The notes: a model not told the origin generated them from the letters alone. Positions 6,941 to 15,583 are shown, counted from the stretch's first letter. The stretch is 64,000 nt of DNA from Oleiphilus messinensis (GCF_002162375.1 NZ_CP021425.1:3728766-3792765); one strand, 5' to 3'. Program-made: numbers and translations.

Positions 6941-7031
6941 AGAGTAAAACAACGGCATTTCAGATATTTTAGAAAAAACTAAGGAATACTGCTGAACTGC
7001 CCTCACTATCGGCAATACCTACAGTTTATTC

Positions 7032-7373
7032 CTAGCCTACTAAAGACACTAAACTATCTTCATCATCGTAGTGTATTATTAACTTCTGAACATTTTTCAA
7101 TATCAGTTCATTTGTTATCGTTTTTTGTAGTTCACCAATAATTGTGATGCGATCAAAATAAACCAAATACTTGCCCCCTACACAACAAGTTAGATGATCA
7201 AGAGTTTTATCCAGTAAATCTTCTTCAACAACGTTAATCCGATACTCATTTGTGCGATTGTCATCGTCAGATAAAATCATCTCGTTGTTAATGTCGACAA
7301 GCAAGTTCGAAGTAATTTCTACTTCGTAACCGATAAGTCTATCTTGTTCTAAAAAAGTAGTTTTTACATCCAT
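7032..7373 (-). CDS. Probable immunity protein of the Rhs C39-like toxin
   Basis: A 113-residue acidic protein (MDVKTTFLEQDRLIGYEVEI...) starts 10 bases after the stop of the Rhs toxin at 7384-8898. Alternating hydrophobic and acidic segments suggest a mainly beta fold. It has no signal peptide or recognised family. Its position directly downstream and same-strand makes it the likely cognate immunity protein, expected to bind and block the cysteine-peptidase tip in the producing cell. Function is inferred from context only. Confidence 0.6.
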   Translation of the reverse strand: MDVKTTFLEQDRLIGYEVEITSNLLVDINNEMILSDDDNRTNEYRINVVEEDLLDKTLDHLTCCVGGKYLVYFDRITIIGELQKTITNELILKNVQKLIIHYDDEDSLVSLVG

Positions 7374-7383
7374 AGATAAAAGC

Positions 7384-8898
7384 CTATTTTATAGTTACTC
7401 CTTGCCCCAGAAACACTTCTTTAAATGCATCTAAAGTCTGAAAATATGCCCTACCATGGGGGTCTCTAATTGCCACGACATCCTGACCTTGCCTGCGAGT
7501 TATTCCATCGACAACAACTGCATGACCACCCTGAGGAGTTCTTATTGCAACAATGGCTGGGTTTTGACCTGAAGTAGCTCGACTCAATGCATCAATAGTT
7601 AATCGCCTATTAAAGGTCGCATCCAAGCCATTTGCTGACAACGTTCGAGCAAGCTCATCAATTCTAACAACACGATTCGAAGCACCAGTCAGCCCAGCAA
7701 GCTCAGTAACATTGCGACCAGGTAACAGTGTATCTAATACCATCCCACAAGAAGTTGGGCCACATGTCGGAGCATTACCTTGGTTAAGCAAAGGAAGATT
7801 CGTATTTCTCCGTAGCTCACCAAATGAATTAAAAAGGCTGGAAGAGCCAATAGCCTCACTAACATTCTTATAAGCTTTACCAGCGTTTTTTAACGGCGGC
7901 ATAGCAGCCAATGCACCCTCAGCAGAACTCGCAGGCAAAATAAGTGCTGCAGTAACATAAAGACCACCCAAGGTAGAGTCCGCTAGCGGGTTATTATTAA
8001 AAAAATCCGCGTTATTTGAGCGCACATCCATGAGAAAATCATGGCTGGGCGAAAGTAAATCTATACTCCTTGTTTCCTGTGCATAGGTATAGTTGAACTC
8101 TAAACCATCAATGCTCCAGCCAGACCCAGCATTGTGCGCGTTGTAGTCGTAGTTGGAAGCATTCGCCATGACCAAGTCAATCAAGCTACTTTCAACGAGG
8201 TAACCTGTTGGATCGGTAGCGCTTAACGGATTATTGAGCACATAACTGTAACGGTTATAGTTCTGACTGTTATACGGATCCTGAATAATCGGATCAGGAC
8301 TCAAGAACCGCCCAACAACCGGATCATAAACCCGCCCGTTCATATGAATAAACTCTTCAAGATCCAGGTGTTCGTGGCCGGTGTATCCTCGGTTTTGGAA
8401 GTAGCCGGGGTCGCTGGCTTCGAATTTTCTGCCGAATGGTGAGTATCTGGCAATGCTGATAACCGGTTCGTACCATGGGTGAGCCGCAGCTACCGTATTA
8501 TTTTCCGGGAGAGTTGGCTCACTATCATTAGCTTTAACGCGGTAAATCTTTTTCAGGGTGGGCTCAACTATGGGGCTAGCTGTTGGCGCTATCCCGATTT
8601 CACGAGTAGTGAGTGTGATTGAGCCCAAATGATCTCGATGAAGATAGCTTTCCTGATTATTCGATTGCGAGTTAACCGGCTTGCGCGAAACCTGCAGAAA
8701 ATCACCCACAAACAATTTTTCGAAGCTGCTATCTGCGTTCTCAACGACTTCGAAAATGCCCCCGATGTAATAGGTTTTCTCACCATCATCAGTTTCTTTA
8801 AAATAACGTGCACGGTCGGGGCCGTACCGGAAATTGATGAACTCGTCACCGCGTGAGATCCGTGTGGGTTTGTTGAAGCTCGAATAATCGATCTGCAC
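7384..8898 (-). CDS. Rhs core fragment with C39-like cysteine-peptidase toxin tip
   Basis: This 504-residue product has Rhs-core features: YLHRDHLGSITLTT (about 86), then GYTGHEHLDLEEFIHMNGRV and GRFLSPDPIIQDP, ending in NPLSATDPTGYL (about 222-234), the usual junction where the variable tip begins. The tip ends in a papain/C39-like peptidase: Gln373, Cys379 in TCGPTSCGM, His459 in GGHAVVVDGI and Asp479 in IRDPHGRAYF form a plausible active site. A full Rhs protein is far longer. The frame continues upstream of this GTG (SNGFISDPRGNITSRGAV) to a TGA, then meets a gene fragment on the other strand, so the N-terminal shell and secretion signals are lost. It may be silent. Confidence 0.8.
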   Translation of the reverse strand: MQIDYSSFNKPTRISRGDEFINFRYGPDRARYFKETDDGEKTYYIGGIFEVVENADSSFEKLFVGDFLQVSRKPVNSQSNNQESYLHRDHLGSITLTTREIGIAPTASPIVEPTLKKIYRVKANDSEPTLPENNTVAAAHPWYEPVISIARYSPFGRKFEASDPGYFQNRGYTGHEHLDLEEFIHMNGRVYDPVVGRFLSPDPIIQDPYNSQNYNRYSYVLNNPLSATDPTGYLVESSLIDLVMANASNYDYNAHNAGSGWSIDGLEFNYTYAQETRSIDLLSPSHDFLMDVRSNNADFFNNNPLADSTLGGLYVTAALILPASSAEGALAAMPPLKNAGKAYKNVSEAIGSSSLFNSFGELRRNTNLPLLNQGNAPTCGPTSCGMVLDTLLPGRNVTELAGLTGASNRVVRIDELARTLSANGLDATFNRRLTIDALSRATSGQNPAIVAIRTPQGGHAVVVDGITRRQGQDVVAIRDPHGRAYFQTLDAFKEVFLGQGVTIK

Positions 8899-8949
8899 CG
8901 CACCCCGGCTCGTGATGTTTCCTCTTGGATCGGAGATGAAACCGTTTGA

Positions 8950-9249
8950 CTTGGTACGCTCAAGGTACCAGGCTATCTGCGCTACGCAACAGAAATTTCA
9001 GATAATGGAAAAATTGTTGTCAGCCACTCTATTGCCGATGAAGGTAACTCACCAAGATTCGAAGCATTTATCTGGGATAACACTAATGGTATTCGTAGCC
9101 TGGAGGACGCGCTCCAAAATGAGATGGGTGTAGATTTGAATGGCTGGGAATTAGACACTACGCACGCCATATCAGAAGATGGCAATCATATTGTGGGAAA
9201 TGGGCGAGATGAATTTGGCAATCAAGCTTACTGGCTGGTAAAACGCTGA
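8950..9249 (+). pseudogene. 3' fragment of a HAF-repeat extracellular protein gene
   Basis: In the frame ending at the TGA 9247-9249, 99 codons encode LGTLKVPGYLRYATEISDNG and later GWELDTTHAISEDGNHIVGN and a QAYWLVKR end. This is the HAF/beta-propeller-like repeat pattern (LGTL...A..ISD.G.IV.....F.WD), found in secreted proteins. The frame has no start and meets a stop just upstream (8947-8949), where the oppositely oriented Rhs fragment begins. Two genes are broken at the same junction. Confidence 0.65.
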
Positions 9250-9320
9250 TTGACGAGTGTACGACCTCTGCTTGGTAACCCAAAAAGCTCCATGAGCCAA
9301 AAAACACCAAAGTTCAATAT

Positions 9321-9348
9321 AAGAAACCACCCAGATGGGTGGTTTCTT
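9321..9348. terminator. Hairpin between converging genes
   Basis: A perfect inverted repeat, AAGAAACCACCC (9321-9332) and GGGTGGTTTCTT (9337-9348), sits between the HAF fragment (plus) and the DUF6160-like gene ending at 9375 (minus). T-rich runs are weak on both sides, so it is a probable rather than strong terminator. Confidence 0.6.
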
Positions 9349-9374
9349 ATTAAACTAAACTTAAGATAATCTGC

Positions 9375-10217
9375 TTAGTGACCGTAAATATCCAGAGTCG
9401 CCTGCACTTTCAAGTCAGTAATATAAATATTACCGATTGAAGCACCACCACCCATTGCAACGTTTGTTAAGTCCAGATCACCAGAGAAGTCGGTCAGGTT
9501 AACACGTAAACCAGAACCCGTTTGACCTACACCCAATTGAGCATGCGCCAAGTCCAGGTTGTTACTTTCGCCACGGCTGTTGTGTAACTTCATACCCATG
9601 GAAGTATTCATGAAGGTCAAATCCAGGTTTCCTTCCAGCGCGAAGTAGGCATCAATTTCCAATACGGTTTCACCCGCATCCCCGCCATTGTTGTGAACTA
9701 CTAAATCGACCGGACCTAAGTTACCCGTTAGGTTCAGGTTCGAAACCAGTGTTGTTGTTTCAGTGCCCGCTGCTGCAGCAGAACCGATGTTGCTTGCATA
9801 ACTGGAATCTGCCAACTCAATGGAGCCAATGCTTAAACCGATATCTGCGGTACCATCACCATCACCCGTTGAACCTTCACGCAAGGTAATGACAAGATCA
9901 CCATTGCCAACTGCGATGTCGGTTGAGCCACCGACTGCTGTCGTTGCGCCGGTGAGTGTCTCACCTGAGCCCGCAACATCAACTGTAATTTGTAGAGTTT
10001 CATTAATATCAAGATCGATATTGTTGATGTTTAAGAAACCTGCATCCTGATAGGCTACCTGGCCAATCGTAACGTCTGCAGCACTTACATCAATCGTCAA
10101 ACCTGCCTGACCGGTCATCTCCCCCATCGAAGTGTCGTCCAGCGCTTGCATCTCTGCATGTGCAGCAGAAGTAGCGGTGATAGCAGTGACCAAAGCAATT
10201 TTTTTCAGACCTTTCAT
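9375..10217 (-). CDS. DUF6160/FilA-like secreted protein, paralog 1
   Basis: This 280-residue protein has a signal peptide (MKGLKKIALVTAITATSAAHA, cleavage near residue 21), followed by the family hallmark ALDDTSMGEMTGQAGLTIDV. The remainder is low in charge and rich in Asp/Gly/Thr/Ser beta strands, ending in GNIYITDLKVQATLDIYGH. Family members occur in Acinetobacter (linked to FilA and fimbriae) and marine gammaproteobacteria and are thought to be surface or extracellular. Their role is not established. The ATG at 10217 follows AAGGAGAAAA. It stands alone, with a hairpin downstream and a motif at 10340-10363 shared with its two paralogs. Confidence 0.75.
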   Translation of the reverse strand: MKGLKKIALVTAITATSAAHAEMQALDDTSMGEMTGQAGLTIDVSAADVTIGQVAYQDAGFLNINNIDLDINETLQITVDVAGSGETLTGATTAVGGSTDIAVGNGDLVITLREGSTGDGDGTADIGLSIGSIELADSSYASNIGSAAAAGTETTTLVSNLNLTGNLGPVDLVVHNNGGDAGETVLEIDAYFALEGNLDLTFMNTSMGMKLHNSRGESNNLDLAHAQLGVGQTGSGLRVNLTDFSGDLDLTNVAMGGGASIGNIYITDLKVQATLDIYGH

Positions 10218-10677
10218 TATTTTTCTCCTTAAAACGCTTTTATAGTTTCAATCAAACGATTTCTAAAATGAAATCTGTTTTTAGAATTTCGTTTCAGGTA
10301 AATTTACTGGGTGACGACCGAATTTAATATAGTGTTTCTGTTGCTTTAGTAACCGATAATGTTGTTCAAATGTACTACTTTCGGTATCAGGACAACATTT
10401 TGGTACAGATAACCTGTTTTTATTTGATCACTGCGTCACTTTTTAAGATTTACTTTTCAATCAGTAAAGTTGAGCAAACTATGCTTACAGTTTGAAATCT
10501 ATGGAGATACACGATGAGATTAAAACTGGATAGAAAAGAGTACTTTTTTTGGGCGAATTAGTGCGGCTTTGTAGATAGCAAGCATTGATTTACTTGAGAA
10601 CAGCAATTAGGAAGATAAAAGAGATAGTGATGCGACAGATTATTAGAGATATAGAAGTAATTTATAAATAGACGCAA
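10218..10677. other. Intergenic region upstream of DUF6160-like paralog 1
   Basis: About 460 bp of AT-rich non-coding sequence without a convincing reading frame. It holds the ribosome site of the downstream gene and the shared motif at 10340-10363. I see nothing else I can name. Confidence 0.5.
10340..10363 (-). promoter_or_regulatory. Upstream motif shared by the three DUF6160-like genes (copy 1)
   Basis: GTTGCTTTAGTAACCGATAA (plus strand, from 10340) is a diverged version of motifs at 12638-12661 and 13863-13886. All three lie 112-124 bp upstream of their start codons. A common operator, promoter or 5' leader element is likely. This copy has a small insertion relative to the others. Confidence 0.4.
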
Positions 10678-10702
10678 AGAGGCCGGAATATCTCCGGCCT
10701 CT
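10678..10702 (-). terminator. Rho-independent-type hairpin after the gene at 10740-11294
   Basis: A 10-bp perfect stem, AGAGGCCGGA (10678-10687) and TCCGGCCTCT (10693-10702), lies just past the stop of the minus-strand gene. The following minus-strand bases are only moderately T-rich. Confidence 0.65.
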
Positions 10703-10739
10703 TAAAGTTGTTTAATCTAGCGAAATGCCAAGTGGTTGA

Positions 10740-11294
10740 TTATTTCTTTTCCTCTTCCGCCTTGGCCTCTTGCTCTTCTTTCAACTTATTAAAAATAAAA
10801 CCTTCAAATTCAACGTCTTTTACTGCACCAAACTCGACCTTTTTATCTTCACCCTGGGCAATTTGAACGGCAACCAGTTTTGAGTAGCCTGAGAGATACT
10901 CTACTTCGGTATTAAATTGTAATGGTGCATCTTCCGCTGCTTTAAATTTGTAAGTAATCGCAGACCCCAATAAGCGCCCTCTTTCCGCTTGCGCTTTAAG
11001 CGTTGTACGGATCAATTCCATTGCCTTGATTGGATCGCTCACCGTTTCACCGGGTTTTGCCAACCAAACGAATTTGAATTCGCCATTCGGGAAAAGCCCG
11101 GCCCCGAAGGGTGCAAAGTCTCCGTAGGTTTCTTGCAGTGATTTTGCTTTGTTGAGCACCTGGCCTAACAGGTACTTGGTATTGGTTTCTTCTTCTTTCT
11201 TTAACTGATCCGAAACTTCCTCCGCTGCGAATGCGACACTTGACACTAACAAAGAAAGAGACAGTACAAACTTACCCCAAAATGAATGACGCAT
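10740..11294 (-). CDS. Secreted protein of unknown function
   Basis: I take the ATG at 11294 (MRHSFWGKFVLSLSLLVSSV, then AFAAEE) because it gives a clean signal peptide cut after AFA. An ATG five codons upstream (11309), behind GGAGGATAAAA, is the alternative. The mature part (about 160 residues) contains FAPFGAGLFPNGEFKFVWL and ends in a highly charged Glu/Lys/Ala helix (KEEQEAKAEEEKK). No family is recognised. It stands alone between two DUF6160-like genes and has its own terminator. A periplasmic or secreted location is supported, but the function is not. Confidence 0.65.
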   Translation of the reverse strand: MRHSFWGKFVLSLSLLVSSVAFAAEEVSDQLKKEEETNTKYLLGQVLNKAKSLQETYGDFAPFGAGLFPNGEFKFVWLAKPGETVSDPIKAMELIRTTLKAQAERGRLLGSAITYKFKAAEDAPLQFNTEVEYLSGYSKLVAVQIAQGEDKKVEFGAVKDVEFEGFIFNKLKEEQEAKAEEEKK

Positions 11295-11523
11295 ATAACC
11301 TAAGTACATACTTTTTATTTTATCCTCCAGTTTTATTCAAAATAATAATAAATTTTGGAATTTTAATTAGGATAACAGATTCACAGGCTTGGAAAAAAGT
11401 CGACTTGATAACAAAACACAATTTTAAATGATTTGTAATTGAAGAAAGGCACGTTTCTGAATAAAAGAAGAGAACTGCAATAAATTCAAGGCATTAGTCT
11501 TTAACATAAAGGGCGTCAGGACG

Positions 11524-11549
11524 AAAAAAGCCACCCGAAGGTGGCTTCC
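11524..11549 (-). terminator. Terminator of DUF6160-like paralog 2
   Basis: On the minus strand, AAGCCACC-TTCG-GGTGGCTT is followed by a run of six or more T, a classic intrinsic terminator with a stable tetraloop. It lies 27 bp past the stop codon. Confidence 0.85.
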
Positions 11550-11575
11550 TGTTTTCCTAGGAAAACGAGTACTGC

Positions 11576-12514
11576 TTAGTGGCCGTAGATGTCCAGAGCT
11601 GCAGTAACTTTCAGGTCAGTGATGTACAGGTCACCGATAGAAGGAGAAGATCCCATAGTGATGTTAGTCAGATCCATATCACCAGAGAAGTCTTTCACGT
11701 TTACTGCCAAGCCGTTAGTAGACTGACCAACAGTCAACTGAGCGTGTGCAAAGGAAGTGCCTTGACTGCCCAGAGAGATAACTTCATCACCACGGTTGTT
11801 ATGCAGAGCGAAACCAAGGCTGGTGTTCATGAATGGCAGAGTCAAAGTGTTTGCAGTAGGATCTGCACCGCCACTTTGATCAGTCACGTTGAAGTAAGCG
11901 TTGATTTCCAGAGTTTCTGCAGTTCCACCATCGTTATGGATAACCATGTCGATAGGACCGATCAAACCGTTCAGGTTCAAGTCAGATACCAGAGTAGTGG
12001 TGTTAGCAGAACCTGCGATTGAACCGATAGTTGCATCAGACTGAGCCAAATCAACAGAACCGATGTTCAAACCGAAATCTACGAAACCGTTTTGACCGCG
12101 CAATGCAATAACTAAGTCACCGTTACCAACAGCAATTGAATCGTCAAAAGTGGTAGTATCAGTCAAAGTTGCACCAGCTGCAGCAGCTGCACCAGCCAGG
12201 TAAGTTTTACCCAGTGCACCAGCACCACCTACATCAGTTGGGTCAGAACCAGCCACATCGATGAACAATCGGATTTCATCCAGAGCAGTACCGTGCGCAC
12301 CAGTCAAAGACATATCAGAGATCGCCAGGAAACCTTCATCTTGGTATGCGATTTCGCCGATTTCGATAGTAGCAGCGTTAACATCGATGGTCAGACCAGC
12401 TTGACCAGTCATTTGACCCATGGTGCTGTCATCCAGAGCTTTCAGCTCAGCTTGAGCAACAGAAGAAGCAGCAGCGATAGCAGTTACCAAAGCAATTTTG
12501 TTCAGGCCTTTCAT
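11576..12514 (-). CDS. DUF6160/FilA-like secreted protein, paralog 2
   Basis: This 312-residue paralog has a signal peptide (MKGLNKIALVTAIAAASSVA then QA) and the hallmark ALDDSTMGQMTGQAGLTIDV. The central part is expanded with Ala/Gly/Asp/Thr-rich loops, and the C-terminal block is well conserved (GSSPSIGDLYITDLKVTAAL then DIYGH). It has the same layout as the genes at 9375 and 12981, so these are local duplications that diverged mainly in the middle. The ATG at 12514 follows GGAGAACAAA. It has a strong terminator and its own long upstream region, so it is probably expressed alone and well. Surface or fimbria-associated function is a family-based suggestion. Confidence 0.75.
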   Translation of the reverse strand: MKGLNKIALVTAIAAASSVAQAELKALDDSTMGQMTGQAGLTIDVNAATIEIGEIAYQDEGFLAISDMSLTGAHGTALDEIRLFIDVAGSDPTDVGGAGALGKTYLAGAAAAAGATLTDTTTFDDSIAVGNGDLVIALRGQNGFVDFGLNIGSVDLAQSDATIGSIAGSANTTTLVSDLNLNGLIGPIDMVIHNDGGTAETLEINAYFNVTDQSGGADPTANTLTLPFMNTSLGFALHNNRGDEVISLGSQGTSFAHAQLTVGQSTNGLAVNVKDFSGDMDLTNITMGSSPSIGDLYITDLKVTAALDIYGH

Positions 12515-12931
12515 ATTTGTTCTCCTAACAAGTTCTTAGAATTGTTGTATAACGTTGATTTATTTATTGTTTTAAACTTGCTTCATCCTAAGCATGCACT
12601 TGAATGAAGTCTTTGTTTAACTTCTCGGTTTGTTTTGTTTGCTTACCGAGTGATTGTCATTTTATGTATCGCACGGAAAAATTCTGAGAGCGAACTCACA
12701 AAAAAATACGCAAATACTACAAAGTGTACGGTTAGTGAGACGCAAAGCACACTTTTTAGTGCAATTTGCAACCAACTCACACACGCCAAGCAACAATCAT
12801 TAACAATAAATCAGCGGGAGAAACAAAATAGTCGTCGTCAGCCTCCTATTTTCTATAGAAACGACCTCCTATAGAAACAACACATCCATTTTAAAAATGC
12901 TTTAACAACTGAAATCAAAGAAGAGCAAAAA
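12515..12931. other. Intergenic region upstream of DUF6160-like paralog 2
   Basis: About 415 bp of AT-rich sequence. A weak plus-strand frame (12635-12874) has no family and no ribosome site, and I reject it. The stretch holds the shared motif at 12638-12661 and presumably the promoter of the gene ending at 11576. Confidence 0.5.
12638..12661 (-). promoter_or_regulatory. Upstream motif shared by the three DUF6160-like genes (copy 2)
   Basis: TTTGCTTACCGAGTGATTGT (plus strand, from 12638), 124 bp upstream of the start at 12514. It matches TTGCTTACCGGTTGATTGTT upstream of paralog 3 at most positions. Confidence 0.5.
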
Positions 12932-12956
12932 TGAAAGTCGCCAGAGGCGACTTTCA
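12932..12956 (-). terminator. Terminator of DUF6160-like paralog 3
   Basis: An 11-bp stem, TGAAAGTCGCC (12932-12942) and GGCGACTTTCA (12946-12956), is followed on the minus strand by TTTTTG. It is a strong intrinsic terminator 25 bp past the stop. Confidence 0.85.
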
Positions 12957-12980
12957 TTCGGAAGGAAACGCTAGCAGATC

Positions 12981-13751
12981 TTAGTGACCGTAGATATCCA
13001 GAGATACAGAAGATACAGACAGGTCAGTGATGTAAACGTCACCGATAGATGGAGATGAACCCATAGTGATGTTAGTCAGATCCAAATCAGCATCGAACTG
13101 AGCCAACTCTACACCCAAACCATTGGTTGAAGAAGAAACCACTGCAGAAACTGCAACCAGGCCGTCAGCAGCAACAGTATCACCACGAGTATCGTGCAGT
13201 CTCAGATCCAGAGAAGTGTTCATGAAATCAACACTCAAAGAACCTTCCAAATCGAAACGAGATGTAAAGGTCAGAGCTGAAGTTTGGTTGTCGATAACCA
13301 ATGAAGTGGTTCCCAAAGTACCAGTGAAATCAAATCCATCTGCATCACTATCTACACCAGACAACAGTACAGTTGAATCAACAGCAGCGTAGTCACCACC
13401 TACAGCGTAGCCAGAAGCTGCCAAATTAACAGAACCCAGATTCAAACCGAAAGTAGTAGTAGCAGACTCGTTCATAACGATTTGCAGGTCACCGTCAGCA
13501 GCAACATCAACTGTGATAGTCAGCGCGTCGTTCAAAGTAACTGCCAGATCATCAATAGTCAGGAAACCTTCGTCTTGGTAAGCGATCTGACCGATGCTAA
13601 CACTTGCACCTGCGCTAACGTCGATAGTCAAACCTGCTTGACCAGTCAATTCACCCATAGTGGTATCGTCAAGTGCTTTCAGTTCAGCTTGAGCAGCAGT
13701 AGAAGCAGCAGCGATTGCAGTAACCAATACGATTTTATTCAGGCCTTTCAT
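12981..13751 (-). CDS. DUF6160/FilA-like secreted protein, paralog 3
   Basis: The shortest of the three paralogs (256 residues). It has a signal peptide MKGLNKIVLVTAIAAASTAA-QA and ALDDTTMGELTGQAGLTIDV, then beta-rich Ser/Asp/Val sequence and the conserved ending GSSPSIGDVYITDLSVSSVS then LDIYGH. The start at 13751 follows AAGGAGAACTAAA. The N- and C-terminal blocks are nearly identical to paralog 2, while the middle differs, the pattern expected if the ends serve export or anchoring and the middle is exposed. It has its own terminator and upstream motif. Function is unknown. Confidence 0.75.
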   Translation of the reverse strand: MKGLNKIVLVTAIAAASTAAQAELKALDDTTMGELTGQAGLTIDVSAGASVSIGQIAYQDEGFLTIDDLAVTLNDALTITVDVAADGDLQIVMNESATTTFGLNLGSVNLAASGYAVGGDYAAVDSTVLLSGVDSDADGFDFTGTLGTTSLVIDNQTSALTFTSRFDLEGSLSVDFMNTSLDLRLHDTRGDTVAADGLVAVSAVVSSSTNGLGVELAQFDADLDLTNITMGSSPSIGDVYITDLSVSSVSLDIYGH

Positions 13752-14160
13752 TTTAGTTCTCCTTAAAGAGTAATCTTTATTTTTGTCTTTTAGTATGCGT
13801 TCTTTCTATAGCCTTTGAACGCTTCGTTGAGGTTCAAAGGAACCGGCCTCAAACTTGTTTTTGTTGCTTACCGGTTGATTGTTATTCTACATATCTCAGG
13901 ATTACGTTCTGGTACATATGTCACACTTTTGAGTGGTATTGATACATTTGTACTGTTTTTTGGGTTTTTAGTAAGTGCTGTACTACTTTGAACCCGTTTT
14001 CGGTTACAAAGAGAACAATCCATAACAAATTGCAAAGGGTAAAGCGGCGTTTCGCGATGGAGATACACCAAAGGATGAAACTTAAAAGGGGCGGAATTAC
14101 GTGATTGCTTACTAAAAGTGGTAAGATTAACGGCTAGATCCAGAATGGTCCCTCTTTACT
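13752..14160. other. Divergent intergenic region between paralog 3 and pabB
   Basis: About 410 bp with no convincing frame. It holds the shared DUF6160 upstream motif at 13863-13886 and an imperfect inverted repeat near 13815-13850 (CTTTGAACG ... GGTTCAAAG). Both divergent promoters must lie here. Confidence 0.5.
13863..13886 (-). promoter_or_regulatory. Upstream motif shared by the three DUF6160-like genes (copy 3)
   Basis: GTTGCTTACCGGTTGATTGT (plus strand, from 13863), 112 bp upstream of the start at 13751, matching copy 2 closely and copy 1 loosely. Confidence 0.5.
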
Positions 14161-15495
14161 ATGACGCTTGACCGCAAACCGTTTGAAGAAACAACATTAA
14201 ACAAAGCCGAATTACTGAATTTCCTTTCCCTTATTAGTACACGCCCTGGATTTGTCTGTTTTGGCAACCCCTATCTGGAAGACGACCAAGCGCTGTTGAT
14301 CAGCAGTGATCCGGTAGGCCGGATTGAATCTGCACACCCGGCAGAATTCCAAGGGTCACCCCCTATATTAAAGCAAGAGCAGATTGTTGAATTTTGCGCC
14401 GGGTATTTTTGTTATGAGGCACAGCACAATACACGTATAAAAGAACGAACAACCGATAAACGACGCATCGATGTTCCTGAACAGATTAACAGCCACTATT
14501 TATGGGCAATTCATAAATCGAAACATTCCGATTCAATTCGATTGGGTTTCGCGCCTGATTGCCCCGATGATTTAAAACACCGGATTCTAGAGATACTTGC
14601 TGATACGCGGCAGGCGCTTGCAGACAAAAAGACGGGATCAGATCAACACGAGTTTGGTTTAACCGGTCGATTTCAAGCCAGTATTGATAAACAAGAATAC
14701 ATTCGTCAGTTTATGACAATAAAAGAAGCAATACTGGCGGGGGATGTGTATCAGGTTAATCTCAGCCAACACTTCAGTACCGGTTACCAAGGATCATGCT
14801 GGGGAATTTACCAGCATTTATGCCGGGAAACCGATGGCCCCTACTCGGCTTTTATTGCGCTGGAAAACGGTGCAATCATTAGCGTATCACCTGAATTATT
14901 TCTTGAAGTCGAAAACCGCAGGGTGACCACCAAGCCCATAAAAGGAACAAGACCCAGAGGACAAAACGAATCTGAAGATCGGAAAACAATCGCAACCCTC
15001 GAAAACAGCACCAAGGATCGGGCAGAAAACCTGATGATTGTCGATTTGCTCCGGAATGATCTGGGTAAAATTTGCGAGACCGGTACCATCACAGTACCCA
15101 ATTTATTTGCCATTGAAAGTTATACCAACGTGCACCACCTGGTCAGCACCATCTGTGGTGAACTCAAATCAGATCATAGCCCGCTTAGTGCGTTACTCAG
15201 TGCATTTCCCGGTGGCTCGATCACCGGAGCCCCCAAAATTATGGCCATGCATATCATCGATCAGCTGGAAAAAGTCGAACGTGGACCTTATTGCGGCAGC
15301 CTCTTCTTTTATACACGCGACGGTTACATGCAATCCAATATCGCGATACGGACACTATTATGTGAAAACGGAACGATACATTGCTGGGGGGGCGGTGGTA
15401 TTGTTGCGGATTCGGATGAGGACAGTGAATACGACGAATCGATCGCCAAAATCCGGCAATTTATGGGGTCTTTGGAGCGCGCCAGTCAGAAGTGA
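14161..15495 (+). CDS. pabB: Aminodeoxychorismate synthase component I
   Basis: This 444-residue enzyme converts chorismate to 4-amino-4-deoxychorismate for folate synthesis, using ammonia from a PabA-type glutaminase. The N-terminal 165 residues are the variable chorismate-synthase domain. The catalytic chorismate-binding domain follows, with KPIKGTRPRG at 259-268. Its Lys261 is the PabB-type nucleophile where anthranilate synthase has Ala. DRAENLMIVDLLRNDLG, FPGGSITGAPK and GGGGIVADS complete the active site. The gene starts without a clear ribosome site and stands alone; a hairpin and a short tandem repeat follow. Confidence 0.93.
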   Translation: MTLDRKPFEETTLNKAELLNFLSLISTRPGFVCFGNPYLEDDQALLISSDPVGRIESAHPAEFQGSPPILKQEQIVEFCAGYFCYEAQHNTRIKERTTDKRRIDVPEQINSHYLWAIHKSKHSDSIRLGFAPDCPDDLKHRILEILADTRQALADKKTGSDQHEFGLTGRFQASIDKQEYIRQFMTIKEAILAGDVYQVNLSQHFSTGYQGSCWGIYQHLCRETDGPYSAFIALENGAIISVSPELFLEVENRRVTTKPIKGTRPRGQNESEDRKTIATLENSTKDRAENLMIVDLLRNDLGKICETGTITVPNLFAIESYTNVHHLVSTICGELKSDHSPLSALLSAFPGGSITGAPKIMAMHIIDQLEKVERGPYCGSLFFYTRDGYMQSNIAIRTLLCENGTIHCWGGGGIVADSDEDSEYDESIAKIRQFMGSLERASQK

Positions 15496-15503
15496 ATAAA
15501 CTG

Positions 15504-15566
15504 ACATTATCTGTAAATTAACATTGTCTGCAAATTAACATTGTCTGTAAATTGACGCTGTCTGGG
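15504..15566. repeat. 17-bp tandem repeat after pabB
   Basis: Three full copies of ACATTGTCTGTAAATTA-like units (15504-15520, 15521-15537, 15538-15554) and a partial fourth (15555-15566) lie between the pabB stop and the terminator hairpin. The partial copy forms the 5' arm of that hairpin, so the array may have arisen by slippage from the terminator. Confidence 0.85.
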
Positions 15567-15583
15567 ATATCGCCCCAGACAGC
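15557..15583. terminator. Hairpin between pabB and thrH
   Basis: GCTGTCTGGG (15557-15566) pairs with CCCAGACAGC (15574-15583) in the gap between two converging genes. There is no strong T run on either strand, so it may act with Rho or as an RNA-stabilising end. Confidence 0.6.

Noticed and set aside
12635-12874. 79-residue plus-strand frame upstream of a DUF6160-like gene
   Set aside because: Low-complexity Gln/Asn/Thr composition, no ribosome site, overlaps the probable promoter region of the minus-strand gene.
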